This document shows, piece by piece, positions 56,205 to 64,000 of a DNA stretch of 64,000 bases. The stretch comes from Streptomyces sp. Alt3. GTDB lineage: Bacteria > Actinomycetota > Actinomycetes > Streptomycetales > Streptomycetaceae. The position numbers and the translations under genes were made by a program. Within the stretch, counting starts at the first letter, position 1; each line of letters begins with the position of its first letter. The notes under the pieces are model-generated. The model worked only from the letters and a program-made list of their open reading frames with translations, ran no database searches and was not told the DNA's origin. The DNA is taken from NCBI RefSeq assembly GCF_030719215.1, contig NZ_CP120983.1, positions 1,674,001-1,738,000 on the forward strand, written 5' to 3'.

Positions 56205-58247
56205 ATGGCGCTGACCACGTCACTGGCCGGCAGGGTCCGGAACACGAGCCTGCCGAAAAGTCATGCCCTGCTGCCGCTCCTGGAGGCCGTCGTCAACGCG
56301 ATCCAGGCAATCGACGCGCGGTTCGGTGACGATACCGAGTCCGGTCGTCTGAGGATCAGGATCCACCGCAGCCCACAGGAAGCACTCGACTTCAGCCACG
56401 TCGGCCCGGGGCGTGCAGCCCTGAAACCCATTGTGGGCTTCACCGTCGAGGACAACGGGGTGGGCTTCACTCCGGAGAACATGACATCGTTCGAGACCTT
56501 GGACAGCGACCACAAGGCCGACATGGGCTGCCGCGGCGTGGGGCGCCTGCTCTGGCTGAAGGCGTTCGACAGGGTAACGATTCGCAGCGCCTACGAGGAC
56601 GAAGCCGGACGCATCGACGGGCGGCAATTCCGCTTCTCCGTCCACGGAGAGGTCGAGTTGGACCCGGAGGCAGAACTGCCCGCCGAGGTCGGCGCGGCCG
56701 TGAGCCTCGATGGGTTCAAGAAGCCCTACCAGCAGAGCGGGCTGAAGTCTGTAGAAGCCATCGCCCGTGAGGTATTCGAGCACTGCATCTGGTACTTCCT
56801 ACGCCCCGGCGGCGCGCCCCACATCATGGTGTCCGACGACGACGGGGCAGTCTCGCTCAACAGCCTCATGAACGACTTCGTCTATTCCGACCTGCAAAGG
56901 ACTTCGATAGACGTCAAGGGCGAGAGTTTCGACATGGTAAGCCTCCGACTGAAGTCCTCGCCGCGGAATCACGCACCACGGCTGTACTGGTGCGCGGCGA
57001 ACCGTGTGGTGCTGGAGGAAAACCTCACCAGCAAGGTGCCCGGACTCTATGGGAGGCTCAAGGACTCGGAGTCCTCCCCGTTCACGTACGTCTGTTATTT
57101 GTCCTCAGACTTCCTGGACAGCCACGTGCGCGCCGACCGCACGGCCTTCGACATCAGCGAACAGGCACCGGACACCCCTCTAATCGAGGACGTGTCGATG
57201 GACGACATCAGGGAGAGCGCGCTCAAGGAAGTCGAGCGAATCCTCGCCGGACCACTCAGCGCAGCGCGCGAGGAGGGCAAGGCCCGAGTCCACGAATTCG
57301 TCAGCAACCGTGCCCCGAGGTACCGGCCCGTCCTTTCGCGACTGGAACCGCTCGGCGTGACCGTGGACCCGTCCATCAAGGACCAGGAACTGGAACTGCT
57401 GCTCCACAGCAACCTCCAGAAGCTCGAAGCGTCCGCGCTCGCCGAGGGCCACGCGGTCCTGAGCCAAGGAAATTCCGCCCCGCCAGAGGGGTACGACGAC
57501 CGGTTGGCCCGGTACCTGAATACGGTGACCGACATCAACCAGTCCGATCTGGCCGCCTACGTCTCACGTCGACGGGCGATCCTCGACGTGCTCCAGCGGC
57601 TGGTCGAGGTGGACGGCCAAGGCAGGTACAGCAGAGAGGATGCGATCCACTCGCTGCTGATGCCGATGCGGACCGACTCTAATGAGGTCGGCACCGATGC
57701 CTCGAACCTGTGGATCATCGACGAGCGGCTCGCGTTCCACGACTACCTCGCCTCGGACAAAACCCTCAAAAGCATGCCGATAACGGGTTCCGATTCGACG
57801 AGGGAGCCCGACCTGCTCGCGACCCGGCTCGTCGGCTCGCCGGTCCTGGCCTCGGAGGGGCAATCGCTGCCGCTGCCGTCCATCGTCGTGGTCGAAGTCA
57901 AGCGGCCGATGCGCAATGACGCCTCGGAGGACAAGGACCCCATCCAGCAGTGCCTGGACTACGTCAAGCGTGTGCGCGCCGGCGGAGTGAAGACCGCGCT
58001 CGGGCGGCCGATTCCCCCTACACGTGAAGCACCTGCCTTCTGCTACGTCCTCGCCGATCTGACGAAGACGATGGTGGACAGATGCGAGTACGCGACTCTG
58101 CGGCCCACGCACGACGGCATGGGCTACTTCGGCTTCAACGAACCGCTCAAGGCATACATCGAAGTGGTGAGCTTCGACCGCCTCGTCAACGCCGCTACCG
58201 AACGCAACCGGGCGTTTTTCGACAAACTCGGGCTCCCCTCCAGTTGA
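56205..58247 (+). CDS. GHKL ATPase fused to PD-(D/E)XK-like nuclease domain
   Basis: ATG 56205 with GAGGAGGAA upstream; 680 aa. N-terminal GHKL ATPase: N31 in AVV-N-A-I-Q-A-I-D, G1 V-E-D83-N-G-V-G-F, G2 region G108-C-R-G-V-G-R-L-L-W. A long helical middle follows. C-terminal E-P-D536 ... S-I-V-V-V-E564-V-K566-R-P is a PD-(D/E)XK core, with Q-Q-C-L-D-Y-V after it. GHKL plus nuclease architecture resembles bacterial anti-phage effectors. No helper gene adjoins, so a one-gene system is possible. Confidence 0.65.
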   Translation: MALTTSLAGRVRNTSLPKSHALLPLLEAVVNAIQAIDARFGDDTESGRLRIRIHRSPQEALDFSHVGPGRAALKPIVGFTVEDNGVGFTPENMTSFETLDSDHKADMGCRGVGRLLWLKAFDRVTIRSAYEDEAGRIDGRQFRFSVHGEVELDPEAELPAEVGAAVSLDGFKKPYQQSGLKSVEAIAREVFEHCIWYFLRPGGAPHIMVSDDDGAVSLNSLMNDFVYSDLQRTSIDVKGESFDMVSLRLKSSPRNHAPRLYWCAANRVVLEENLTSKVPGLYGRLKDSESSPFTYVCYLSSDFLDSHVRADRTAFDISEQAPDTPLIEDVSMDDIRESALKEVERILAGPLSAAREEGKARVHEFVSNRAPRYRPVLSRLEPLGVTVDPSIKDQELELLLHSNLQKLEASALAEGHAVLSQGNSAPPEGYDDRLARYLNTVTDINQSDLAAYVSRRRAILDVLQRLVEVDGQGRYSREDAIHSLLMPMRTDSNEVGTDASNLWIIDERLAFHDYLASDKTLKSMPITGSDSTREPDLLATRLVGSPVLASEGQSLPLPSIVVVEVKRPMRNDASEDKDPIQQCLDYVKRVRAGGVKTALGRPIPPTREAPAFCYVLADLTKTMVDRCEYATLRPTHDGMGYFGFNEPLKAYIEVVSFDRLVNAATERNRAFFDKLGLPSS

Positions 58248-58451
58248 TCAGCCAATGGGGCCCTCCCCTTGGGTGTCGGTTTCAGCCGGTGTTGTTGCCA
58301 TGGGCAGCGAAGGCAGCCTCCGCGGCCAGCTCATGCAGGACGCTCCCTCGTCGGAGGAGACCAGATGTCTTCCTCGTCCCAGTAGCAGCGCATCCATCTG
58401 GTCACCAGGCCATGGTGCCGGGCCAGATGCGCCGCCCTACTCCGCTCTGTC

Positions 58452-58787
58452 TCATGACTGGGCGATGAATCCTGCCGATCGGTCGAGCTGGAAAGGAGAA
58501 CCGACCCGGGTTGGATCCCAGCCTTGATCCCGTGCCTCTCGCATGCTGGCAGCAACGTGAGCCGGACGAATGGGCTCCGTCTCGACGCCCACCCAGTTGC
58601 TGGGATGGGCCTGACCGCTGTTGACGATCAAGGTCGTGCCCGGCTGGTTGCCGCTGGCCGCTTCAACCGCATAGGTCAGCGGTGTCCAGCAGAGGCCCTG
58701 CATGTAGGAGGGCTTCCTGCGGATCCGCCAGCGGTACTCGATCCCGTCAACGGTTACGCGCCGGGAACCCTTCCTGTTCAGCGCCAT
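58452..58787 (-). CDS. hypothetical protein, 111 aa
   Basis: ATG 58787 (MALNRKGSRRVTVDGIEYRW); the longer version to 58877 overlaps the opposite promoter region. Two-layer beta start (RRVTVDGIEYRWRIRRKPSY), then PLTYAVEAASGNQPGTTLIV and a C-terminal VAASMREARDQGWDPTRVGS helix. This small family recurs in Streptomyces genomes as an uncharacterised protein. Bases 58248-58451 before its stop hold no gene. Confidence 0.55.
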   Translation of the reverse strand: MALNRKGSRRVTVDGIEYRWRIRRKPSYMQGLCWTPLTYAVEAASGNQPGTTLIVNSGQAHPSNWVGVETEPIRPAHVAASMREARDQGWDPTRVGSPFQLDRSAGFIAQS

Positions 58788-58986
58788 CCTCGCCTCCTCC
58801 GCTGTGGGACTCTGCTCTATCGCCGCGGTCGCGAAAAGCAGGTTACGCGCGAACGTACCGAACGTTGTCGCTGACAAGCGCCTCCGGGACTACGGATCGG
58901 TTGATCAGCCCATAATCGGAGTCAGTGCCGAGCGACCCGGCACATCGCACCCGCCCCGGGTGCGCTCACCGCGATCGGAGAGCATC

Positions 58987-60228
58987 TTGAAGAACAGCCC
59001 GTTGTGGCGAGTGGTTGACAACGAGAGTGGTAGCCAGTCCCTCGTCAGCACGCCCTCCGAGGCAGTCGCGTTCGTCAACAGCCGGTTCGACACCGATGAC
59101 GACGACGAGCCGTTCAGCATCACCGAGGTCGGTCCTCTCCTTCCGAAGCCGCTCGGGGTCATCACCGCATGGGCCGCCGAGAAGGACGGCGAGCGAACCG
59201 ACGGGCGTACTGCCCCGATCACCATCAGGCCGGTTGTGACGGACAACGCCGGCGAGTGCGATGCCGTAGTGCTCTGGCGCGACGTGTACGTCTCCTGGGA
59301 CCACGACATGTACACCGTCGAGGAGCCGGACAGCTCCGAGTACAGCGAGGCTTACAGCGCTGCCGAGTTGAGCGCGATCCTCGACGAGTACGCCGACGAC
59401 TACGAGCACGCGCCTGAAGGGCCCGAGAGCCACAGGTGGCCGAAACCGGAAGAGTTGATTCCCTACGGCGCCCAGGAGTGCGCCAAGCGGTTCGGGCATC
59501 TCGACGACGACGCGCTGCTGTGGCTCGCTGCCACCCGCATCACGCTCGCGGTGTGGCGCAACACACCCATCGAGAACTGGCATGCCGGGAAGAGTCCGCT
59601 ACACGACGGCACAATGATGCGGATCAACACGGCAACCACCCGACTCGTGCGCTCGCTGCTGTCGTTCGACCATGTCGACTGGATCGGTCTCGGTCTCACG
59701 ATCATCAACCCGTCCCGGGTTCTACCGACCGGGCAGTCTGTTCTCGAGCTCGGGCTGGCCTGCCACAATCCTGACGATCCGGCGCACGAGGCTGATCCGC
59801 GCGAAGAACTCGCGGAGATGGCACAGGACGCGATCGCTTGGGGGCGGGCGTACTGCCTTCGCGAGAAGACGTTCGGCCTGCGAACCCTGATCGAATTCTT
59901 CTGCGCGTCCGACAACGGCTGGTTTGGAACACCGAGTTGGGGGCGCGTCGTCGATCGGTTCACTACGGCTGTCGACGACCGGGAGAATGCGCGCTGGAAC
60001 GTGCACCGAGACAAGCCTTGGTTCGACGAGTGGTTCACCAACCGCCCAGCCGACATCGCGGACACCACGGAGCTCCGTCGGCTGCTCCATGCCGGGCCCG
60101 ACCTGCTGTCCGAGGAGGCCGCCGAATGGTGCGTGGATGGTGGCATCGGCTACGTCTGCGGGGACGACCACGCGAACGGCTGCTGGCGGTGCGGCATCCC
60201 GCTGGCAACGGAGTCCCCCGACGAGTGA
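58987..60228 (+). CDS. unknown acidic protein with C-terminal Cys cluster
   Basis: TTG 58987 with GGAGAG upstream gives 413 aa (MKNSPLWRVVDNESGSQSLV). It is acidic, without membrane segments. LWLAATRITLAVWRNTPIEN and AQDAIAWGRAYCLREKTFGL are helical segments; the C terminus GYVCGDDHANGCWRCGIPLA could bind a metal. No family recognised. The codon bias supports expression. The location among candidate defence genes is suggestive only. Confidence 0.5.
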   Translation: MKNSPLWRVVDNESGSQSLVSTPSEAVAFVNSRFDTDDDDEPFSITEVGPLLPKPLGVITAWAAEKDGERTDGRTAPITIRPVVTDNAGECDAVVLWRDVYVSWDHDMYTVEEPDSSEYSEAYSAAELSAILDEYADDYEHAPEGPESHRWPKPEELIPYGAQECAKRFGHLDDDALLWLAATRITLAVWRNTPIENWHAGKSPLHDGTMMRINTATTRLVRSLLSFDHVDWIGLGLTIINPSRVLPTGQSVLELGLACHNPDDPAHEADPREELAEMAQDAIAWGRAYCLREKTFGLRTLIEFFCASDNGWFGTPSWGRVVDRFTTAVDDRENARWNVHRDKPWFDEWFTNRPADIADTTELRRLLHAGPDLLSEEAAEWCVDGGIGYVCGDDHANGCWRCGIPLATESPDE

Positions 60229-61003
60229 ACGTGGGCACTGGCACGCTTTCTTGAAGTGGTAGCCGTAGGTGGACGCGGTGGGCGTCGTGCTCTTGCCGTG
60301 GGAACGCGGGGAGAAGAAGGCTTCAAGCCTGCGCTGCTTGCCCCTCTGCCCGATGAAGATCACGGGCACCGGCTTTCATGTCGACAGATGAGCCTCCATC
60401 TCCTGATCAACAAAGAGGGCAGTCGGGACGTCGCGATATTCACCCTCCGTCCGATTCTTAAGCGGCACGAAGACCGTGCGGCAGTCCGCACGGTGGGCCA
60501 TGGCGCTGACCTGCCAACGGATCCTGACGAATCCGGACCGTCGACATTCGGTGGAGAAGGCGAGGGCCTCGCTTGGACGCTGGCCAGTACCTGCCTGCAG
60601 ATAGACCGCGAGCCGGTAATGCGGCGATATATGCGCGCAATGACGCCCTGACTACCAGGGCCTGCGCGTCGGTGTCTTCGCGGTGGGTCGACGGCCAAGA
60701 TCAACGGCCGGGAGGCGGGCAGCAGCGGGGTCGTCCGCCGCCTCGAGCGTCTCGGGGCCCGCCCGTTGCGCCCAGGGGAGGAACCGGCTCGCTGGCTGGC
60801 CGAGATCCTGCCGGCATCGGCGTGCCCGCGCAGCTCGTCACCCCGGAATCCTGCGGTTCTGCAGACAGTTCCGACGTGTTGCCACTCCCTGACGCCGCTA
60901 CCAGGATGCCCACGCCGCAACGCCCCTGCCCGGTACACATCCAGGGAGGGTGGTGAGACGGTGCCCGGCCATCTGTGGCACGGGCCCGTGTATCTCGGTG
61001 TCG
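60229..61003. other. 775-bp stretch without a convincing gene
   Basis: Short frames on both strands show no recognisable domain. One segment on the plus strand around 60700-60830 (KINGREAGSSGVVRRLERLG ARPLRPGEEPARWLAEILP in two parts) has coding-like composition and may be a decayed gene fragment. Nothing else could be identified. Confidence 0.3.
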
Positions 61004-62263
61004 TCATTCGAAAGGGCCGAAGTCCGGCGAGGAGGCAACACGACTGGCCCTGAGCACCTGGGCAAGGGTCGAGAGCGCTTCGAAGACACCAAGGACCTCG
61101 CCGAGGAACTCGAGATACGTCATCCCGGAGGGGCTCTCATCGCTGACGACGCGGCCTGTCTGAAGGTCGTGATGTGCTGTCGCGTGCCCGATCGTGTTCC
61201 GGCGACGGTTGTTGAGCAAGCTCTCGAATGGCTCCCAACCCGGCACCTGTGCCACATATGCGATCTTGAAGGCATTCGGCAACTTGTCGAACTTGTCGAG
61301 GTTCCTGGGGCGCTTGTTCTCGGGTACGCGGTCGGGGTGGGCGGCTCCGAAGTCGTCCGGGCTTCCGCGCTTCACCGTGTTCTGTGCTGCAACAAGCGGC
61401 CACAGGCACTTGCAGGCGAGCTCGAATCCGTGCTGGTAAAGGTCCCTCACCATCGAGAACTCGTCGCGGTAGAGGACAAGGTCGTCGAAGGCATTATTGC
61501 CGCCCGGGCCGAAGAACCTCCCCAGGAGCCCCATCTCCCAGGACTCGTGATGTTCTACGAAACGGTTGAGCTCGGTGAAGACATCTCGTTCCAGAGCCGC
61601 CGAGGACTGTCCTCGACGCCGGAAGGTCGCGAGGTGATCCTTGTGTCGTTTCATCGCTGCGAAGTGCTTGCGCGAGAAACGGCCGATCACGTTGGCGCTG
61701 GTGGTCCCCGTGGTCCCTGTGATGACCGTCGTCACTGCGCCCATAGCCTGGTAAGCGACGGTCGTCCGCTCATGGCTCGTGCTCGGTTCCCATGCGAGTC
61801 CGAGCTGCTGCTGCGCGATGCGAACGAACATCGCAGTGTTGCCCTGGAGGTAGTACTGGAACAACATGCGGACCGTGGGCCATTGATCGCGGCCTGCTTC
61901 GAGCGCCGAATGCCGTTCGGACTGGAACTCCGCGAAGGCGTGGTCGCCGAGGGCCTGGAGGAGCGTCATCGTCGGGAAAGACCCCATCGGCGTGAACGTG
62001 TCGGCGTCGTAGCGCGACGGCACGAACGGATTGATGGTCACGACGCGTCCGTCAGGCGACTCTGGCGCGGAGTCGCTCAGCACCTCGCACTCGATGGCGA
62101 TACGGTGGTCTTCGAGCTCAGTGCCCGACATCGAGCCCCGGATCGGCAGTCCGCAGTGCGGGCACGGCAGGTAGAAGCGCGTTCCGCGGGTCGGCTCCAC
62201 ACCGAGTCGGGCGTCGAACGCCTCTGCACATCCCGGGCACTTGAGGTAATAGCGGGAGATCAT
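61004..62263 (-). CDS. zinc-ribbon protein with HEPN-like motif
   Basis: 419 aa. N-terminal zinc ribbon: L-K-C-P-G-C-A ... L-P-C-P-H-C-G. Near residue 355, N-N-R-R-R-N-T-I-G-H-A-T contains R-x4-H, the RNase motif of HEPN domains, between long helices (ELACKCLWPLVAAQNTVKRG, YLEFLGEVLGVFEALSTLAQ). HEPN RNases are frequent toxins or abortive-infection effectors. The rest (AVTTVITGTTGTTSANVIGR) is unfamiliar. Toxin identity is inferred; no antitoxin candidate is adjacent. Confidence 0.55.
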   Translation of the reverse strand: MISRYYLKCPGCAEAFDARLGVEPTRGTRFYLPCPHCGLPIRGSMSGTELEDHRIAIECEVLSDSAPESPDGRVVTINPFVPSRYDADTFTPMGSFPTMTLLQALGDHAFAEFQSERHSALEAGRDQWPTVRMLFQYYLQGNTAMFVRIAQQQLGLAWEPSTSHERTTVAYQAMGAVTTVITGTTGTTSANVIGRFSRKHFAAMKRHKDHLATFRRRGQSSAALERDVFTELNRFVEHHESWEMGLLGRFFGPGGNNAFDDLVLYRDEFSMVRDLYQHGFELACKCLWPLVAAQNTVKRGSPDDFGAAHPDRVPENKRPRNLDKFDKLPNAFKIAYVAQVPGWEPFESLLNNRRRNTIGHATAHHDLQTGRVVSDESPSGMTYLEFLGEVLGVFEALSTLAQVLRASRVASSPDFGPFE

Positions 62264-62354
62264 GGTGCCAAGCTAGACGCCCCGAACCAGGGCGGCCAAG
62301 CTCTTTCGATGAAGGCCGCTGCCAACGAGGGTGATGACCACAGCGAGCACCGCC

Positions 62355-62576
62355 TCATCCTTGATGTGCGTGACCGTGCCGTACTACGGACGGACTTGCC
62401 CCGACGGCGGCAACGGCCCAACCATCTGCTGGCAACTGTTGACCACGTGACTCCGCCAGTCGCGCGAGCCGAAGGGCGCCGGGCCATCGTCCAATCTCCT
62501 TCCAGCCGAGACGGCCGTAGAAGTCTTCGAGCCCGACCCCGCCCCGGGCAGCGAGGTGCAGCTGCTCGAGGTTCAT
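62355..62576 (-). pseudogene. GNAT acetyltransferase 3' remnant
   Basis: MNLEQLHLAARGGVGLEDFY GRLGWKEIGRWPGALRLA (two parts) matches the C-terminal beta-alpha-beta of GNAT acetyltransferases ending in Y-x-x-L-G-W-x-E-I-G. The following sequence is degenerate and no 5' part exists upstream on this strand. Bases 62264-62354 hold nothing recognisable. Confidence 0.5.
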
Positions 62577-62605
62577 CCCGTCGGGGGCGATCTCACGGGC
62601 CCTGT

Positions 62606-64000
62606 TCAGGGCGTATCACCGGTGTGGTGGAAGCAGCACGTCACGCCGGGGGCCGGTGCTCGTGGTCCCTCGGGGTGGGGGGCATACAGTGTGCGGCCGC
62701 CGGGGAATCGCCCGCGTTCGGCAACCAGGGCCGCGCCATTGTCGATCTCGTCCTTCGTCCAGTCCGTGATGTCCAGAAGCAGCCCGTCCAACGGCCCGCC
62801 GGTGAGCGCGGCATAGGTCCGCCACGGCGCTGGGACCGTGCCGGGGAGGCCGCGGCCGTCTCCGTAGACCCGGCGTCGCAGCAACTCCCAGCGCATGTTC
62901 ATGCGGCCCAGCGCCTCCGGCGCCGACGGCATCGAGGGCTCACCGGTCGAGGTGGTGAACTTGTCCGCACGTGGTGTGGGCGGCTGTGTGATGTTCTGAA
63001 GCTGGCCGAACGAGATGCGCCAGGCGTAGGTCAGGGATGTCAGGCCGAGGGCGAAAAGGACCGGCCACAGGAACCAGCCCGGGGGCCAGCTTTGGCTGAG
63101 CATGAGGCCGGAGAGGGTCGTCGACGCGATCGTGAACAGCGGTGCGGTCCAGGAGATCGCAGAGGTTCCAGGTCGGCGGCCGCCGAAGACGCTCGCGATG
63201 GTCAGGTGCATCCCCACGTTAAAGGGAACCAGGAGCCACATCACCCAACCGTCGTCTTCGGTGCTGGTGGTGAGAGCGACGGCGGAGGGGACGGCCGCGA
63301 CAAGTACCAGGTGGCAGAGGCCCAGGAAAGTGATGACGATCCGGGTGAGCCGGCCGACCTGTGGTTTGACGAGGACAGGGTGGGCGTCGCTGGCGGGCGC
63401 GTCCGGGGTCGGCTGTTGTGGAGTGTCGTCCTCCGGGGGGAGAGGGGCGCCGATCAGTTCCTGCAGGTCCCTGTCGTCGGCGGTACAGGCTTGGGCCTCG
63501 CTGATAAGGCTGGTGGCCCACTGGTTGATGTCGGGGTCGCAATCCGGATCGGCAGCCCGGTCGGCGACGGCGTGTTCGAGGTCGCTGAGCCACTGGCGGG
63601 CGTGGTCGGTGCTGAGTTCAGTGGTGGCGGTCTGGACAGCGAGCGGCAGGAGACGTTCGGGGTCGGCGGCGACGGCCCGGTGGGCACCGGCAGAGAGTCC
63701 GGGCTGGTCCTTGGCGGTGCGGGCGACGGTGCTGAGTGTCTGGTGACGTTGGCCGGTCGCCAGGGCGTCGTGCTGGAGGAAGGCTTCGATGAACTCCTCG
63801 CCGCTGTCGGCCTCGACTTCGGCGAGCCAGGCGGCGGCGAGCGGTTCACCGACGGATCCCCAGTGGGCTCCGTCGGTGGCCGGGTAGGCGGCGGTCAGGA
63901 CGTCGTCGAGTGCGGCCAGCTGGCGGGCATCGGGAGGGGCGGTGGCCCCGTAGCCGCGGTGGTGGGTGTCGAAGCCGGCCCGGATGGCGGCGCGGCCCTC
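62606..64000 (-). CDS. predicted membrane protein, 5' end outside window
   Basis: The frame stays open from its stop at 62606 to the right edge, so the start lies beyond 64000. The N-terminal visible part is helical and soluble (ELSTDHARQWLSDLEHAVAD); then comes a Pro-rich linker, four hydrophobic segments (LTRIVITFLGLCHLVLVAAV; VMWLLVPFNVGMHLTIASVF; APLFTIASTTLSGLMLSQSW; WFLWPVLFALGLTSLTYAW) and a cytosolic C-terminal part with WRTYAALTGGPLDGLLLDIT. Not recognised. Confidence 0.6.
   Translation of the reverse strand, partial: EGRAAIRAGFDTHHRGYGATAPPDARQLAALDDVLTAAYPATDGAHWGSVGEPLAAAWLAEVEADSGEEFIEAFLQHDALATGQRHQTLSTVARTAKDQPGLSAGAHRAVAADPERLLPLAVQTATTELSTDHARQWLSDLEHAVADRAADPDCDPDINQWATSLISEAQACTADDRDLQELIGAPLPPEDDTPQQPTPDAPASDAHPVLVKPQVGRLTRIVITFLGLCHLVLVAAVPSAVALTTSTEDDGWVMWLLVPFNVGMHLTIASVFGGRRPGTSAISWTAPLFTIASTTLSGLMLSQSWPPGWFLWPVLFALGLTSLTYAWRISFGQLQNITQPPTPRADKFTTSTGEPSMPSAPEALGRMNMRWELLRRRVYGDGRGLPGTVPAPWRTYAALTGGPLDGLLLDITDWTKDEIDNGAALVAERGRFPGGRTLYAPHPEGPRAPAPGVTCCFHHTGDTP

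Overview
The window is very GC-rich, strongly GC at third codon positions, and full of actinobacterial families (WhiB, DUF317, DUF2637/SpdB-like, MmyB-type and EspR-type XRE regulators, a MAB_1171c-type membrane protein, CYP107-like P450). GTG starts and ATGA/GTGA stop-start overlaps are frequent. This points to Streptomyces or a close relative, and to accessory DNA: an integrated mobilisable element, a linear plasmid or a chromosome-arm island. No ribosomal RNA, tRNA or core housekeeping gene was recognised.

Layout. 1-3.1 kb: small plasmid-type genes (DUF317 family, small HTH protein). 3.4-4.6 kb: a stand-alone Shedu-type (DUF4263) nuclease. 4.7-12.7 kb: mobilisation/replication module read leftward (zinc-ribbon protein, relaxase, MobC, DUF2637 protein, WhiB, DnaC-like loader, DnaD/lambda-O-like replisome organiser), controlled from a divergent promoter by an EspR-like repressor. 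It carries three DNA-level repeat structures: an oriT-like inverted repeat, a dense TGACCGG repeat field inside the spd-like gene, and four exact 7-bp iterons inside the organiser gene. 12.7-16.8 kb: MmyB-type regulator, ImmA/IrrE-type HExxH protein, MAB_1171c membrane protein and P450.

16.8-30.5 kb: a long, mostly translationally coupled leftward operon: HAD phosphatase, GT-B transferase resembling capsule transferases, thymidylate-synthase-fold enzyme with a cytosine-type active site, O-carbamoyltransferase, CgeB-like glycosyltransferase, P-loop kinase, SAM methyltransferase, two APH-fold kinases, histidine phosphatase, sugar epimerase, SAH-hydrolase-like dehydrogenase, Nudix hydrolase and a KdsB-type CMP-sugar synthetase. 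I read this as biosynthesis of a decorated cytidine-nucleotide or CMP-activated acidic-sugar metabolite. 30.6-33.8 kb: two small ORFs, a regulatory HATPase/XRE locus and CutA.

34.0-53.0 kb: two related IS5-like elements in the same orientation flank a second biosynthetic locus. A leftward operon encodes two free carrier proteins, a class-II-aaRS-like amino-acid:carrier-protein ligase, a BtrH-like acyltransferase, two luciferase-like monooxygenases, a transglutaminase-like protein, a KS with an intact triad, a Cys-less KS-like partner and an enoyl-CoA-hydratase homologue. Around it lie two ABC exporters, two more carrier proteins, a methyltransferase, a free condensation domain and an MccF-like S66 peptidase. 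Three copies of a 14-bp palindrome (TCGAARCGCTTCGA) link these units. IS scars show recent assembly. This non-modular, carrier-protein-based pathway is the best candidate for an undescribed system.

53.0-55.1 kb: excisionase, tyrosine integrase and an attP-like repeat region. 55.4-64 kb: a histidine-kinase remnant, a GHKL-ATPase/PD-(D/E)XK protein and a zinc-ribbon/HEPN-like protein (both candidate defence genes), unknown proteins, a GNAT remnant and the 3' part of a membrane protein running off the right edge.
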